From: Algibacter amylolyticus
GTDB taxonomy: Bacteria > Bacteroidota > Bacteroidia > Flavobacteriales > Flavobacteriaceae
NCBI RefSeq assembly: GCF_014202225.1
Contig: NZ_JACHGE010000010.1
Location: 140,327 to 204,326, forward strand
Length of the DNA stretch: 64,000 nt
Direction of reading: 5' to 3'
In this document: piece after piece, positions 36,004 to 45,460 of the stretch
How the letters are laid out: the number at the start of each line of letters is the position of its first letter
How positions within the stretch are numbered: the first letter of the stretch is position 1
Position numbers and translations under genes: made by a program
Notes under the pieces: generated by a model
What the model was told of the DNA's origin: nothing
Seen by the model: only the letters and a program-made list of their open reading frames with translations
Database searches by the model: none

Positions 36004-36435
36004 ATGAAATTCGATAGTAAAAAAGACATATTATTCAGTTTAATAATTCTTGGAACTAATGCTTTTCTGGTTGGAATCACAATAATTGGAGTTGCAAAAG
36101 GTGAAATGAAAAAAGAGGAGTATTGGACTTTAATTCTGATTTTGGCTGTTGTTGGACTCCTCTTTTGGCTGTATTTGGGAACTCATTATGAATTGAACAA
36201 GAAAAACGGTTTGATTTACAAAAGCGGACCGTTTAACGGAAAAATAAGCGTTGACCGAATAACAGAAATTGTAAAAGGAAAAACGCTTTGGGTTGGATTT
36301 AGACCTGCCACTTCAAGAAAAGGGCTGATTGTGAAATATGACAAGTACAACGAAATCTACATAAGCCCGAAAACAAATGAATCATTTATTGAAAAAATCT
36401 TAGAACTGAACGGACACATAAAAATCACGGAATAA
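36004..36435 (+). CDS. PH-domain membrane protein (cassette gene 2)
   Basis: A 143-residue protein with two N-terminal membrane helices (about 9-30 and 41-60) and a C-terminal bacterial PH-like domain (bPH_4, formerly DUF1200): 'GLIYKSGPFNGKISVDRITEIVK' and 'TSRKGLIVKYDKYNEIYISPK' (residues 74-95 and 106-127), ending 'IEKILELNGHI'. The function is unknown. Codon use differs from its neighbours: it uses CTG, CTC and TTG for leucine often, where the housekeeping genes use mostly TTA. It starts 14 bp after an att-like core and ends 20 bp before another (36455-36461), so it has the layout of a mobile cassette. Confidence 0.83.
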   Translation: MKFDSKKDILFSLIILGTNAFLVGITIIGVAKGEMKKEEYWTLILILAVVGLLFWLYLGTHYELNKKNGLIYKSGPFNGKISVDRITEIVKGKTLWVGFRPATSRKGLIVKYDKYNEIYISPKTNESFIEKILELNGHIKITE

Positions 36436-36454
36436 GAAACCCACCAACAACTAT

Positions 36455-36461
36455 GTTAAAC
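36455..36461 (+). other. att-like core GTTAAAC
   Basis: CCAACAACTATGTTAAACC resembles ACAACAACACGTTAGGC at 35974-35990 and fits GTTRRRY. It could be the right border of the accessory island. Confidence 0.35.
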
Positions 36462-36490
36462 CATTAACCCCTAGCTAAAAAACATGAATT

Positions 36491-36895
36491 ATGAAGTATT
36501 TTAGTAAAGCCAGCTCATCTTCAAAAAACAATGGTTCCATACAAATTAAAGCATCGGAAATTGGTTTTGGAACAACACCGGAATCATCTGATACTTTACC
36601 AAATCCTGCAGAATTGTTTTTAGGTTCATTTTCATCATGTATTCTTAAAAATGTTGAACGTTTCTCTATTTTAATGAATTTTGAATACTCGCAAGCAGAA
36701 ATAACAGTTAGCGCCACTCGCCTTGAAAAACCTCCAAGAATGGACGATATTTATTATGAATTAAAAATTTATAGTCAAGACCAAAATTTAAATATCAACT
36801 TACTTAAAAAGAATATTGAAAAGTTCGGGACCATATTTAATACAGTTAAGGCTTCCTGCTCTGTTAATGGTGATATTAAAAAAATACCAGAATAA
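36491..36895 (+). CDS. OsmC family protein
   Basis: A 134-residue OsmC/Ohr-type protein. Its hallmark segment is 'TLPNPAELFLGSFSSCILKNVERFSILM' (about residues 35-62), with one conserved Cys (Cys51). The second Cys, in 'VKASCSVNGDI', is near the C-terminus. OsmC proteins reduce organic hydroperoxides by a Cys pair, and the pair here fits that or a related redox role. It follows the PH-domain gene and an att-like core by about 30 bp, so it could be native or a third cassette. Its codon use looks native. Confidence 0.88.
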   Translation: MKYFSKASSSSKNNGSIQIKASEIGFGTTPESSDTLPNPAELFLGSFSSCILKNVERFSILMNFEYSQAEITVSATRLEKPPRMDDIYYELKIYSQDQNLNINLLKKNIEKFGTIFNTVKASCSVNGDIKKIPE

Positions 36896-37063
36896 AACAG
36901 CAATTTCTTTAAATAAATATAAGACCGACAAGTAAGTGGCTTTATGAATTAAAAAGACTTCCTTAAACTGGGCTAATTAAAAATTCAAGCCCAACCTATA
37001 CCCCAAATTACATTCAGGGTATAAGTAACGCTTCACTTCAAAAAATAAAAATTCTTAGGGCTA

Positions 37064-40000
37064 TTAATCTGCTATTATTTTTTTGCTAATGTTCCCAACT
37101 TCCGAATTAATATCTATAATATACATACCCGTATTTAATGGTAGGTAAATAGATTTATCTTCTGTTGTGTTTAACTTTAATGTTTTAATTTCTTGTCCTA
37201 ATAGATTATAAACCGCAAGGTCATTAACAAGGTAATTGCTCTTATTAATTATATTTAGTTGCTTAGTTTCGTTAGCATAATACACTAAAATTTTATCTGA
37301 TTCTTCAACACTATTTTCTACACTTAAAAGGGTATTATTAAACACTAACTTAAAGCGTTCTGTATATTCTCCTGCTTCTAAATAAAGCTCGAAAGCGTTA
37401 TCGTTAATAGGAAAGGTTTCATTGGTTGTTAAATCTTTAATATAAACTGGTGTATTTTCAGCTAGATTCTCTAAAGCTTCTAATTCAATTTTTACTAGAC
37501 CTGCTTGTTTCACATTTAATCCTATATCATACTCTTGTATATCATTAAATTTATCGACACCTTGTATAACCAACTTCTTGTTTTCTAACACCCAATACAT
37601 ATCTTCTACACAAACATCGACCATAAAGGCATCATAACCAACATCGAAGTTTTTAGAGGCGTTAGTATTAGCACCTAAAATAATTTGTCTGTTATAACCC
37701 ATTGGTGAGTTATACCTAAGTTTTATTCTTGGTGTATTGTCTTTATGAACTTGAACCTTATTATTTTTAGCATTAGCCGATTTAAAAAACAATGATGATG
37801 TTCCATCTTCTTTTGCAAAAACACGCTGACTATTTTTAAACACAATGTCTCCACCATCTACTTTTGTTAGTGTGGCTCCGTTATCATTCTCAAAACCATC
37901 TAACAAGGTGCTCACAAAGAATCCTTGATTTACACCAATGTATTCTCCTGGTACTTTTGTACCTATGCCTCCAGTTGCATTAAGTCGACTATCATTAGCT
38001 ATTGCTGGCGCTCCGCCAATTAAATTTCTGGTTGCGTAACCACCAACATATTGTGCTAAATTATGTGAGTTTTCTTCTCCAAAATGATCCCAAAAATATA
38101 ACGCTCCGTTTATAACAGTTCCATTAGGATTTGTTCCACCGTCGGCAACACTTAAATTATCTAAAATAAATGCCTCGGCATCTATAGCTGATGGATAAGG
38201 GTTTCCTATTAATCGATCTACCTCTTCGGTAGAACTATCTAACGGTAAGGTAATGTCTCCATTGTTTGGTAATCCTGTAAACACATAGTTTTGCATGGTT
38301 GTAATGGATACACTTCCAGAAGTTCCTTTCATGGTAAAGCCTTCTCCTGCCATTAAAGGTGTTGTTTCACTAATTTTCGCCCATGAGTTATAAGAATCGG
38401 CAGTACCATAAAATTTGTATAACCAATAGGTGCTTATGGTTTTTGCCAAACCTGGTGGAGGTGGCGTTCCGCTTCCATCTGGCGAACTACTAAAAAGTAA
38501 GCTCTGATAAAATGCTGAAAATGAACCATCATTTAAAACATTAGATATAGTATGATCGCCATTAGCCGAAGCCATTCCTGTACCTCGTGTTAATGTATTA
38601 CCGCTAATTGGCCCTACTGATGATGACCAATAATTATAATTATAACCATTAGCTGTACCTTGTTGATCTCTTTCAATAAAACCACCACTATCGGCATCAA
38701 CAATACTACCTTCTTTTTGTATTAATTGAGACTCACCAATTAAATCAATTACACCATCCAATTCTAAATAATGCGAAATGGTTAAACCTTGTCCTGAATT
38801 TGTTTCGTCTTGAAATCCTATAGGATCTGCAATTGTAATTACTCCAGCGGTTTGTATTAAACCTAAAAGTGTAATATCTCTATCTCCTGAAGATATATTA
38901 TGTGCCGTTTCAACAATATTCCAATCTATAGTGGTAACACCATCTAACCCTAACGAATTTGGAATAGCCATATTAGCACTATTTAACCAACATCCAGCGG
39001 TATCCCATGTTCCATCGGCAGCAGTAACATATGGCAATGGAGCAGTTTGCTCATCGATTAAAGTTTTATCCTTGTTTAGGTATTTTAATCTTAAAAAATA
39101 ACGCTCGTCTGTTAAACCTTCAATAGTAGAGCCGTATAATGAGTTAAAATCATAATACACTCTTAACCTACTCCAAGGAATCGAAGCTGTTTCGTTACAT
39201 GCAGAAGCTTGAGGAATAATTTTTCCGCTAACATAATCGGTTCCGCTATCATTAAATCGTTCAATTTCTTGATTCATTAAAAAACGAACCTGATCGTGAG
39301 AGAGCGCAACATCCCAAATATAAACTTCTTCAATACTTCCTAAAAGGGGATTAGTAACAGTATCCTTATCAATATACAAGGCTCCAATACAATAGTTATT
39401 ATAATTTGGAGTAGGATGCACAATATTTTGTACAGATTTATCAAGGATACCATCTATGTACATTAATATAGTTCCACTATCAAAAATGTAAGTGGCTTGA
39501 TGCCATTTCCCATCATCCAGAACCATATTTGAAGTATATTTAGGAGTCACATTATCGTCCATATACACCTCAATATTACCGCTACTATTTAAACGCATTT
39601 GGAGTTTTTCACCTTTAGCCATTAAGGTTCTATTACTAGCGTTTGCTGAACATTTAATCCATGCGGAAATTGTAAAGTTGTCTACATTTAAGTTAATTTC
39701 AGACTCGCCCACTAAATAATCGCCCGCTTCAATATCAACCGTATGTTTTTCTGATAATTTTGAAACCTTACCAAAAGTAAAATATTTAGTACCGTCAAAA
39801 TCATACCACGTACGAAGATCTAAACCTGAATCTGATGATCTTAGCGGAATAACATCAATAATATCACCATCGCCAAAACTAGCATTATCGGCTACAATTA
39901 AAGCATACTCCTCGGTAGCAGTTTTTGAAAACCCACTAAACGCTGCCGATGGGATTGAAACATATACAGTTTCGACATCGCCATTAACATGCTCGTTCGA

Positions 40001-41962
40001 TTCAACTATTTTCCAAGTTCTGTCTATTCTTGTTATTGCCGTTGTTATGCCTGTAGCAACCGTTACTGTATTGGTACCTGAACCTGTAAATGGCCCGTTA
40101 TTGTTTCCCCATACTATAAAATCGCCATCCTTTTTAAACTCATTGGTATTTAAATTGTTAGTAGCAAAAACATTCCCTAAACTAATAGTTACCTCATTAT
40201 CAAAGTTTAACGTTTTAGATTGTTTTTGATTTAAATCTGATATAGAATCTTTCCCTATTCCTGCTATATTGTAATTAAAGCCAGAGTTGGTAGTAATATC
40301 CCAGGTTTTAGTACCGAACGAATTAATATAATCTTTTTCTGCTTCTATATTAGAGCCTAGAGTAATCCCGTACTTTATACCTAAATAGGATTCTATTTTA
40401 TGCCTATCGGTATCTGTAACCCGTTCTGCATATGTAAATATTTCTGCAATACGACCATTTAAACTTCCTTGAACCCCCATGTTTCTACCAATCCAATATT
40501 CCGAACCATATACGGTAAAAGGCGCTACAACCTCTGTAATTCCAATGTTAAGATATGGAATATCATTAACTGTACTTGTAGAAACAATATCTGAGTTATA
40601 AAGCAACTCTTGCGCAGAAGCTGTTAAATTGTTTCGAACGTTAATAATTCCTGGTTTATCATATGTCACAGTAGCCTCATCTGCAACTCCATTATAAAGC
40701 CCTAATGGCAATGACAAAGGAATACCTTGATTATAGGACAGTACTTCGTTACTAAATTCTCCCGAGTAATCTCCAAAACCAACACCTGTTATATCTCCTG
40801 GCAAACCAGTAACCGTACCAGAAAAAATAGTGCTTCTTGACGATGCAGATGTTATAGGTGTATCGGGTATCATTACAATAAAAATGTCTTGACTATAAAA
40901 CCCATCGCTAGAATTTTGTAAATATTGCTCTAACGAAGCTCCATCATTTTCAAATTTTATAACTGGGTTATAATTAATATTGTCTGCTTCGGTATCCAAA
41001 TAAGTTGGTTGTTTATCAACTATAGGTTGTGTGGCATCTTTACCATTTGTTCCTAAATCTGCCCAAACAGATACTTTAGATGCTGTTTCGGTTACACCTC
41101 TTGTCGATTTTAACCAAAGTCTAAATTCAGCAAGAATACCACCAGGACCAGGAATACTAAAATCGTACAATTCTGCCTTTACTGTAAAAGTAAAAGTTGT
41201 ATTACCAGAATTACCTACACTAATTACACTTGTTTGTGTTCCCGATCCTGTAGCAGGGGCCGTAAAAGTTACATTAAACGCAATGGAATTATAAGGATTA
41301 ATATTGTTTGATGGAATTGGAGACATTGAAGAGGCTACAAAATCGCCATTAGAACTAGTTAGAGAAAGTACATCTAAATTACAGCTACCTATATTAGATA
41401 TAACATAAGTTCTAGTTATTGAAGTTCCTTTATCTACAATACCAAAAAAGGTGCCATTTAAAGCCGATGTTACGGTATCGCCATGGTATATATCTGCATA
41501 AGGACTTCCTCCTAAAACAAATATTTCGGGCGATGCATTTATTTGAAGTGTAAAAGTAAAGTTTGCTTGGTTACTAATTTCTATAGTTACCAATGTACTT
41601 TTAGCACCACATGAAAGACTTGTAGTTTCAACCTCAAAATCAAGAAATTTATCCCCTCCTAAACAGGTTAAAGGTTTAATATTTGTGGCAGGACTATTAG
41701 GAGAAACGTCAAAATCTGAAGTATTAGAGACATTAACATCTTGAATTTTTAGATAATCACAATTAGCAAGCTCAAGGTTGGTAATTCTAAAATCTAAACT
41801 ATTACCTTCTGTTATACCTATGGTTGATCCTTCTGTTATAATTGCGCCTCCAAGAACTTCAACTTGGGCGACTTGGGCTTTACCAGATAAACTGAAAAAA
41901 GAAAAAATTATTAATAAAGTAAATTGTAAAAAATGGGTTGGCAGTTCTCGTCTCATCATCAT
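37064..41962 (-). CDS. Large T9SS-exported protein with LamG domain and C-terminal sorting signal
   Basis: A 1632-residue secreted or surface protein. It has a signal peptide (about 8-29, ending GKAQ), then a beta-rich choice-of-anchor-D/HYDIN-like region (about 145-262: 'HGDTVTSALNGTFFG', 'TYVISNIGSCNLDV'). A concanavalin-like region of DUF8202 type follows (about 275-600: 'AEFRLWLKSTRGV', 'IAEIFTYAERVTDTDRHKIESYLGIKYG' in two parts), then a LamG/concanavalin domain (about 755-915: 'NFTISAWIKCSANASNRT', 'DGKWHQATYIFDSG'). It ends with a T9SS type A sorting domain in the last 85 residues ('VYNLLGQEIKTLKLN', 'LNTGMYIIDIN'). Probable roles are adhesion or polysaccharide binding. No catalytic motif is seen. 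Confidence 0.9.
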   Translation of the reverse strand: MMMRRELPTHFLQFTLLIIFSFFSLSGKAQVAQVEVLGGAIITEGSTIGITEGNSLDFRITNLELANCDYLKIQDVNVSNTSDFDVSPNSPATNIKPLTCLGGDKFLDFEVETTSLSCGAKSTLVTIEISNQANFTFTLQINASPEIFVLGGSPYADIYHGDTVTSALNGTFFGIVDKGTSITRTYVISNIGSCNLDVLSLTSSNGDFVASSMSPIPSNNINPYNSIAFNVTFTAPATGSGTQTSVISVGNSGNTTFTFTVKAELYDFSIPGPGGILAEFRLWLKSTRGVTETASKVSVWADLGTNGKDATQPIVDKQPTYLDTEADNINYNPVIKFENDGASLEQYLQNSSDGFYSQDIFIVMIPDTPITSASSRSTIFSGTVTGLPGDITGVGFGDYSGEFSNEVLSYNQGIPLSLPLGLYNGVADEATVTYDKPGIINVRNNLTASAQELLYNSDIVSTSTVNDIPYLNIGITEVVAPFTVYGSEYWIGRNMGVQGSLNGRIAEIFTYAERVTDTDRHKIESYLGIKYGITLGSNIEAEKDYINSFGTKTWDITTNSGFNYNIAGIGKDSISDLNQKQSKTLNFDNEVTISLGNVFATNNLNTNEFKKDGDFIVWGNNNGPFTGSGTNTVTVATGITTAITRIDRTWKIVESNEHVNGDVETVYVSIPSAAFSGFSKTATEEYALIVADNASFGDGDIIDVIPLRSSDSGLDLRTWYDFDGTKYFTFGKVSKLSEKHTVDIEAGDYLVGESEINLNVDNFTISAWIKCSANASNRTLMAKGEKLQMRLNSSGNIEVYMDDNVTPKYTSNMVLDDGKWHQATYIFDSGTILMYIDGILDKSVQNIVHPTPNYNNYCIGALYIDKDTVTNPLLGSIEEVYIWDVALSHDQVRFLMNQEIERFNDSGTDYVSGKIIPQASACNETASIPWSRLRVYYDFNSLYGSTIEGLTDERYFLRLKYLNKDKTLIDEQTAPLPYVTAADGTWDTAGCWLNSANMAIPNSLGLDGVTTIDWNIVETAHNISSGDRDITLLGLIQTAGVITIADPIGFQDETNSGQGLTISHYLELDGVIDLIGESQLIQKEGSIVDADSGGFIERDQQGTANGYNYNYWSSSVGPISGNTLTRGTGMASANGDHTISNVLNDGSFSAFYQSLLFSSSPDGSGTPPPPGLAKTISTYWLYKFYGTADSYNSWAKISETTPLMAGEGFTMKGTSGSVSITTMQNYVFTGLPNNGDITLPLDSSTEEVDRLIGNPYPSAIDAEAFILDNLSVADGGTNPNGTVINGALYFWDHFGEENSHNLAQYVGGYATRNLIGGAPAIANDSRLNATGGIGTKVPGEYIGVNQGFFVSTLLDGFENDNGATLTKVDGGDIVFKNSQRVFAKEDGTSSLFFKSANAKNNKVQVHKDNTPRIKLRYNSPMGYNRQIILGANTNASKNFDVGYDAFMVDVCVEDMYWVLENKKLVIQGVDKFNDIQEYDIGLNVKQAGLVKIELEALENLAENTPVYIKDLTTNETFPINDNAFELYLEAGEYTERFKLVFNNTLLSVENSVEESDKILVYYANETKQLNIINKSNYLVNDLAVYNLLGQEIKTLKLNTTEDKSIYLPLNTGMYIIDINSEVGNISKKIIAD

Positions 41963-42464
41963 AATCTTTTTAGGTTATTGTAATACTGAGAGACTAACTA
42001 CCTTACAAAAAGAAGCTATGCAAACCTACATTTTATTTACGATATTGTGTTGATATTTTCGATGAAACGCAAAAATAAAATATTTTTGTAGGCTTAATCT
42101 TTCTGTTTTATTGCATTTCGTCGATTTATCGATAAAATAAAAATATGTTAAAAGTTGGCATTTTCAATTTGAAAACACTTCTGTTTAAAGGTCTAAATTT
42201 TACGTTAAACAATATTCCAGAATTATAAATGAAACTCCATATCGTAGTATTGATTTTCGATTGAATTATTTAAAGTACCACAGGAGTAAAAAAGAAAGAC
42301 TAGTACCTTAAATAAAAACTCATAAAATATACACCAACCATTAAAAGGACATCCTTTTTAGAGAAACATCCTCATTATTATGTCTGTTTTTTTTGTAAAT
42401 ATTTTTATTTAGCAATAAAATTTAAATTATCTTCACTAAGATTTCTTGAGACAAGTAAAACGGC
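41963..42464. other. 502-bp divergent intergenic region
   Basis: AT-rich. TATTTTTG (42081-42088, +) and its mirror on the minus strand (42070-42077) are possible -7 boxes; the minus one would serve the large T9SS gene with a leader of about 100 bp. No ORF, RNA or repeat is seen. Confidence 0.45.
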
Positions 42465-42488
42465 ATGTTATTTGTGGATAAAATTTTA

Positions 42489-43448
42489 ATGATGAAAAAA
42501 CTAATACTCCTTATTATTGTCGTGATACCGTTGCTTAATTTTGGACAAGCGAAAAAGGTATTGAGAAAAGCATTAAGAACTACAGATCTTAATGAAAGAA
42601 TAAAACTACTTAACCAAGTTATAGACGAAGAGCCTAAAAACTTAGACGCCTACTTCTATAGAGCTACGGCCAAAAATGATTTGGGCGATTATAGTGGAGC
42701 CATTGTAGATTACTCTAAAATTATTATTGTAGAACCGGATGCCGATACGTATTACAATCGTGGTAACTCCAAATACAGCTTAAAAGATTTTACAGGTGCT
42801 AAAGTAGATTATGCTAAAGCCTATATGCTAGATGAAAATTTTATTGATGCCTTGTATAGTTTAGCCTGTGTAAAATTGGATTTGGGTGAATTTGATAGAG
42901 CTATAGACGATTTTACTACTATTATAAAACAAGTTCCGGACAATCCTAATATTTATGCTTTACGCGCCATAGCGTACAAAGCCGTCGAAAAAAACACTGC
43001 TGCCGTTGAAGATTATTCCATGGCTATTGCTTTAGACCCTAGTGCCGATAACTATTATAATAGAGGTGCTTTTTTAATGGATATTAAATATTTTGAAGAA
43101 GCGCAAAGTGATTTAACACGATCGTTACGACTTAATAGAAACAATGCTTTTGGCTATTTTTATAGAGGCGCATCGAACTTATTTTTAGGGGCGTTTGATA
43201 ACTCCATTTCAGATTTCACAAAAGCCATTTCTTTTGACACCATGGATTTTGATGCTTACCTAGGTTTAGCCATGGCATATCTTAAAAATAATGATTTGGC
43301 AAATGCTAAAAAAGCTTATGACAGAGCAAACGCAATTCTATCGTTAAACAATGTTAATAATATTGAGCAATATGCTAATACGTACTGGTTTCAAAACCAA
43401 TACTATTATTTTAATAATGTAATTATTGAATTAGCGAAACTTAAATAG
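42489..43448 (+). CDS. Exported TPR-repeat protein
   Basis: A protein of about 319 residues with signal peptide 'MMKKLILLIIVVIPLLNFGQ' followed by seven or more TPR units. Repeated patterns include 'AYFYRATAKNDLGDYSGAIVDYSK', 'TYYNRGNSKYSLKDFTGAKVDY', 'ALYSLACVKLDLGEFDRAIDDF' and 'GYFYRGASNLFLGAFDNSISDF', each within one repeat of 34 residues. It probably acts as a periplasmic or outer-membrane scaffold. The partner is unknown. An ATG at 42465 lies eight codons upstream but precedes the signal peptide, so I chose 42489. It is convergent with rsmG. Confidence 0.87.
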   Translation: MMKKLILLIIVVIPLLNFGQAKKVLRKALRTTDLNERIKLLNQVIDEEPKNLDAYFYRATAKNDLGDYSGAIVDYSKIIIVEPDADTYYNRGNSKYSLKDFTGAKVDYAKAYMLDENFIDALYSLACVKLDLGEFDRAIDDFTTIIKQVPDNPNIYALRAIAYKAVEKNTAAVEDYSMAIALDPSADNYYNRGAFLMDIKYFEEAQSDLTRSLRLNRNNAFGYFYRGASNLFLGAFDNSISDFTKAISFDTMDFDAYLGLAMAYLKNNDLANAKKAYDRANAILSLNNVNNIEQYANTYWFQNQYYYFNNVIIELAKLK

Positions 43449-43466
43449 CGCCCTAGGTAAAATAAA

Positions 43467-44096
43467 CTAGCCTCTATATTTAAGCGGTAAGTGTACTACT
43501 TTTTTGGTTTCGTAGAAATCTTCCTCAAAATAATCGCTTAGGTTATAAATGGTTGTGGTTCTATAATCTTTTAACTCTTCAGTTAAATCCCCTCCTTTTA
43601 AATATAAAATACCGTTTTTAAGGTCGTGGTTTTGGTCTTTAGCTATTTTACCTTTGATCCAATGTACAAAAGTTGGCATTGCAGCTACGGCTCTACTTAT
43701 AATAAAATCGTAATTCCCTTTAATATCCTCTACTCTACTATGTGTTGTTTTCACATTGGTTAAACCTAATCCAGCAACAACCTCATCGACAACTTTTAAC
43801 TTTTTGGCTATACTATCTACCAAATGAAACGAACACTCCGGAAATAAAATAGCCAAAGGAATACCAGGAAACCCCCCACCAGTACCAACATCTAACAATT
43901 TAGTACCTGGTTTAAACTCCATAACTTTAGCTATACCTAAACTATGTAACACATGGCGCATATATAACTCATCAATATCTTTACGAGATACCACATTAAT
44001 TTTCAAATTCCAGTCTTGATATAGGTCTTCAAGCTTGGTAAATTGTTCTATTTGGTGTTCTGTAAGGTTAGGAAAATACTTCAAAATGAGTTTCAT
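43467..44096 (-). CDS. rsmG: 16S rRNA (guanine527-N7)-methyltransferase
   Basis: A 209-residue GidB/RsmG enzyme that methylates G527 in the 530 loop of 16S rRNA, using SAM. The SAM motif is 'LLDVGTGGGFPGIPLAI' (about 68-84), with 'VHSRVEDIKGNYDFIISRAVA'-type residues (about 119-139) and 'LYLKGGDL' near the end. The length fits the family. I chose ATG 44096 because 'MKLILKYFPNL' is the usual start. A TTG two codons upstream is also possible. It is divergent from the desaturase gene. Confidence 0.95.
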   Translation of the reverse strand: MKLILKYFPNLTEHQIEQFTKLEDLYQDWNLKINVVSRKDIDELYMRHVLHSLGIAKVMEFKPGTKLLDVGTGGGFPGIPLAILFPECSFHLVDSIAKKLKVVDEVVAGLGLTNVKTTHSRVEDIKGNYDFIISRAVAAMPTFVHWIKGKIAKDQNHDLKNGILYLKGGDLTEELKDYRTTTIYNLSDYFEEDFYETKKVVHLPLKYRG

Positions 44097-44269
44097 CTGC
44101 AAACTAATATTTCATTAAATAGGTAGGATGTAAATCGCATAATAAACAACTCAATTTGCATTAAGATTTTAGTTATGCTCATTTCATCAATGTTAAATTT
44201 TCAACAAAAGTATACTTTTTACACACATTTTTTTACAAAAAAACGTTATTACTTCAAATGGTTTATACC

Positions 44270-44277
44270 TATCTTTG
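44270..44277 (+). promoter_or_regulatory. -7 box upstream of desaturase
   Basis: TATCTTTG matches TAnnTTTG and lies 51 bp before the ATG of the desaturase gene. Confidence 0.5.
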
Positions 44278-44328
44278 CCATAGGTATGAGAAGCAATTTA
44301 TATTTTTATCATATTTAAATACAATACA

Positions 44329-45426
44329 ATGAATAAACAAGCTCTTTCTTTTTCAAGAAAAGATCCCGCAAAGTTTTTTAAAACACTTAACAAGCGTGTA
44401 AACGATTACTTTAAGGAAAACGAAATAAAACGCACCGGAAACTGGAAATTATACATTAAAGCCATAGTAATGTTCTCATTACTTATTGTGCCTGCGGTTT
44501 TAATTTTAACTATAGATAGCCTACCAGGTTGGGCACAATTACTAGGAATGGTAATTGTTGGAATAGGTATGGCAGGTGTTGGCATGAATGTTATGCACGA
44601 TGCTAACCACGGCTCTTTTTCTAGCAAAAAATGGGTTAACAAATTAATGGGAAGTAGTATTTACATACTTGCCGGTAACGATTATAACTGGAAAGTACAA
44701 CACAATGTTTTACACCACACATATACCAACATTCAAGGACACGATGAGGATATTGATGCGGGTAGAATCATACGTTTTTCTAAACATGCTAAATGGTTTA
44801 AAATTCACAAATACCAAAAGTATTATGCTTTCTTTTTGTACGGTTTATTAACTGCAAATTGGGCTGTTACAACAGATTTTATACAAACTTACAAGTACCT
44901 TAAAAGAAAATTGGCTTACGGTAAATTACCACATCCTGCAACACAATGGACAAAGCTAATTATTGGTAAAATAGTTTACTATAGTATTTGGGTGGTTTTA
45001 CCAATTTCCCTTGGTTTTGCTTGGTGGGAAGTTTTAATAGGCTTTCTTATAATGCATTACACTGCTGGAATAATTTTAAGTGTTATTTTTCAATTAGCGC
45101 ACGTTATGCCTAATACAGAAATGCCATTACCAGATACAGAAGGTAACATGAAAAACACATGGGCTATTCACCAATTATTTACAACATCGAATTTTTCTCC
45201 TAAAAGTTGGATTGTTGAGTTTTACACAGGCGGATTAAACAGACAAGTAGAGCATCATTTATTTGCTAATATTAGTCATATCCATTACAGTAAAATTGCT
45301 AAAATAGTTAAGGAAACTGCACAAGAATTTAGTTTACCTTACAATGAATATAATACGTTTATGCAAGCTGTTGCAGAGCATTACAATCAATTAAAAACGC
45401 TAGGACAAAAACCAAGTTTAGCTTAA
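44329..45426 (+). CDS. Membrane fatty acid (acyl-CoA/acyl-lipid) desaturase
   Basis: A 365-residue di-iron membrane enzyme that introduces a double bond into fatty acyl chains, adjusting membrane fluidity. All three histidine boxes are present: 'HDANH' (90-94), 'HNVLHH' (125-130) and 'QVEHH' (306-310). The last, starting with Gln, is the form seen in front-end (delta-5/6 type) desaturases. Four or so membrane segments flank them (about 42-62, 70-90, 160-180, 215-260). The regiospecificity cannot be read from sequence. The aminotransferase follows 34 bp later in the same direction. Confidence 0.92.
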   Translation: MNKQALSFSRKDPAKFFKTLNKRVNDYFKENEIKRTGNWKLYIKAIVMFSLLIVPAVLILTIDSLPGWAQLLGMVIVGIGMAGVGMNVMHDANHGSFSSKKWVNKLMGSSIYILAGNDYNWKVQHNVLHHTYTNIQGHDEDIDAGRIIRFSKHAKWFKIHKYQKYYAFFLYGLLTANWAVTTDFIQTYKYLKRKLAYGKLPHPATQWTKLIIGKIVYYSIWVVLPISLGFAWWEVLIGFLIMHYTAGIILSVIFQLAHVMPNTEMPLPDTEGNMKNTWAIHQLFTTSNFSPKSWIVEFYTGGLNRQVEHHLFANISHIHYSKIAKIVKETAQEFSLPYNEYNTFMQAVAEHYNQLKTLGQKPSLA

Positions 45427-45460
45427 TTATACACTTACCGATTAAACAAAAAAACTAACA

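Noticed and set aside
36475..36717. 80-codon ORF on the minus strand
   Set aside because: It is the mirror of the OsmC gene, whose motif is unmistakable.
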